In this document: piece by piece, positions 5,196 to 5,224 of the stretch
Numbering within the stretch: position 1 is the first letter of the stretch
How the letters are laid out: each line of letters starts with the position of its first letter
DNA from: JAFAGX01 sp035623255
GTDB lineage: Bacteria; Acidobacteriota; Terriglobia; Terriglobales; Acidobacteriaceae
DNA: 5,224 nucleotides
NCBI GenBank assembly: GCA_035623255.1
Contig: DASPTU010000108.1
Location: 1 to 5,224, forward strand
Direction: 5' to 3'
Notes under the pieces: generated by a model
Told to the model about the DNA's origin: nothing
Databases searched by the model: none
Seen by the model: only the letters and a program-made list of their open reading frames with translations
Program-made: the position numbers and the translations under genes

Positions 5196-5224
5196 GCTAG
5201 CTGCTACGCTTGCGGTTCCTTTGC

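Overview
This is a bacterial chromosomal fragment of moderately high GC. All five supported genes lie on the plus strand, in three functional blocks. The gene content and the style of the intergenic repeats (degenerate words such as TTAGCAATTGGC and GCTGAnT, and a GGCTAAAGC palindrome core) suggest an Acidobacteriota genome. That assignment rests on general resemblance and is not proven by any marker in the window.

Layout. Positions 1-40 are the end of an intergenic region with an 8-nt periodic, pyrimidine-rich repeat. Positions 41-1516 encode a TldD-type metalloprotease with an intact HExxxH motif, and 1603-2976 encode its catalytically silent partner TldE/PmbA. The two should form the heteromeric TldD/TldE protease that trims unfolded peptides or modified peptide precursors. 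A 267-base gap (2977-3243) holds no convincing gene. Positions 3244-3663 encode a single-domain PilZ protein. Fifteen bases later, 3679-4488 encodes a NarL/FixJ-type response regulator with a LuxR helix-turn-helix; these two are probably one operon. A 202-base gap (4489-4690) holds a terminator-like hairpin, a promoter candidate and a 19-bp inverted repeat. It is followed by a bacterioferritin gene (4691-5170, GTG start), a hairpin, and the window end.

How the genes work together. TldD and TldE form one enzyme. The PilZ protein and the regulator look like a small signalling pair, but both have altered signal-receiving residues: the first Arg of the PilZ RxxxR motif is Gln, and the regulator has Glu in place of the phospho-accepting Asp and Arg in place of the conserved Lys. 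This is the most interesting protein-level observation. Bacterioferritin is a separate iron-storage function with complete ferroxidase and heme ligands.

The most interesting DNA-level observation is a dispersed repeat family in three intergenic regions. One word (TTAGCAATTGGCACTTGG and variants) occurs four times in both orientations. It supplies the stop codons of both tldD and tldE, and GCTGAnT heptads sit directly before the tldE and bfr starts. No complete new defence or mobile system is visible.
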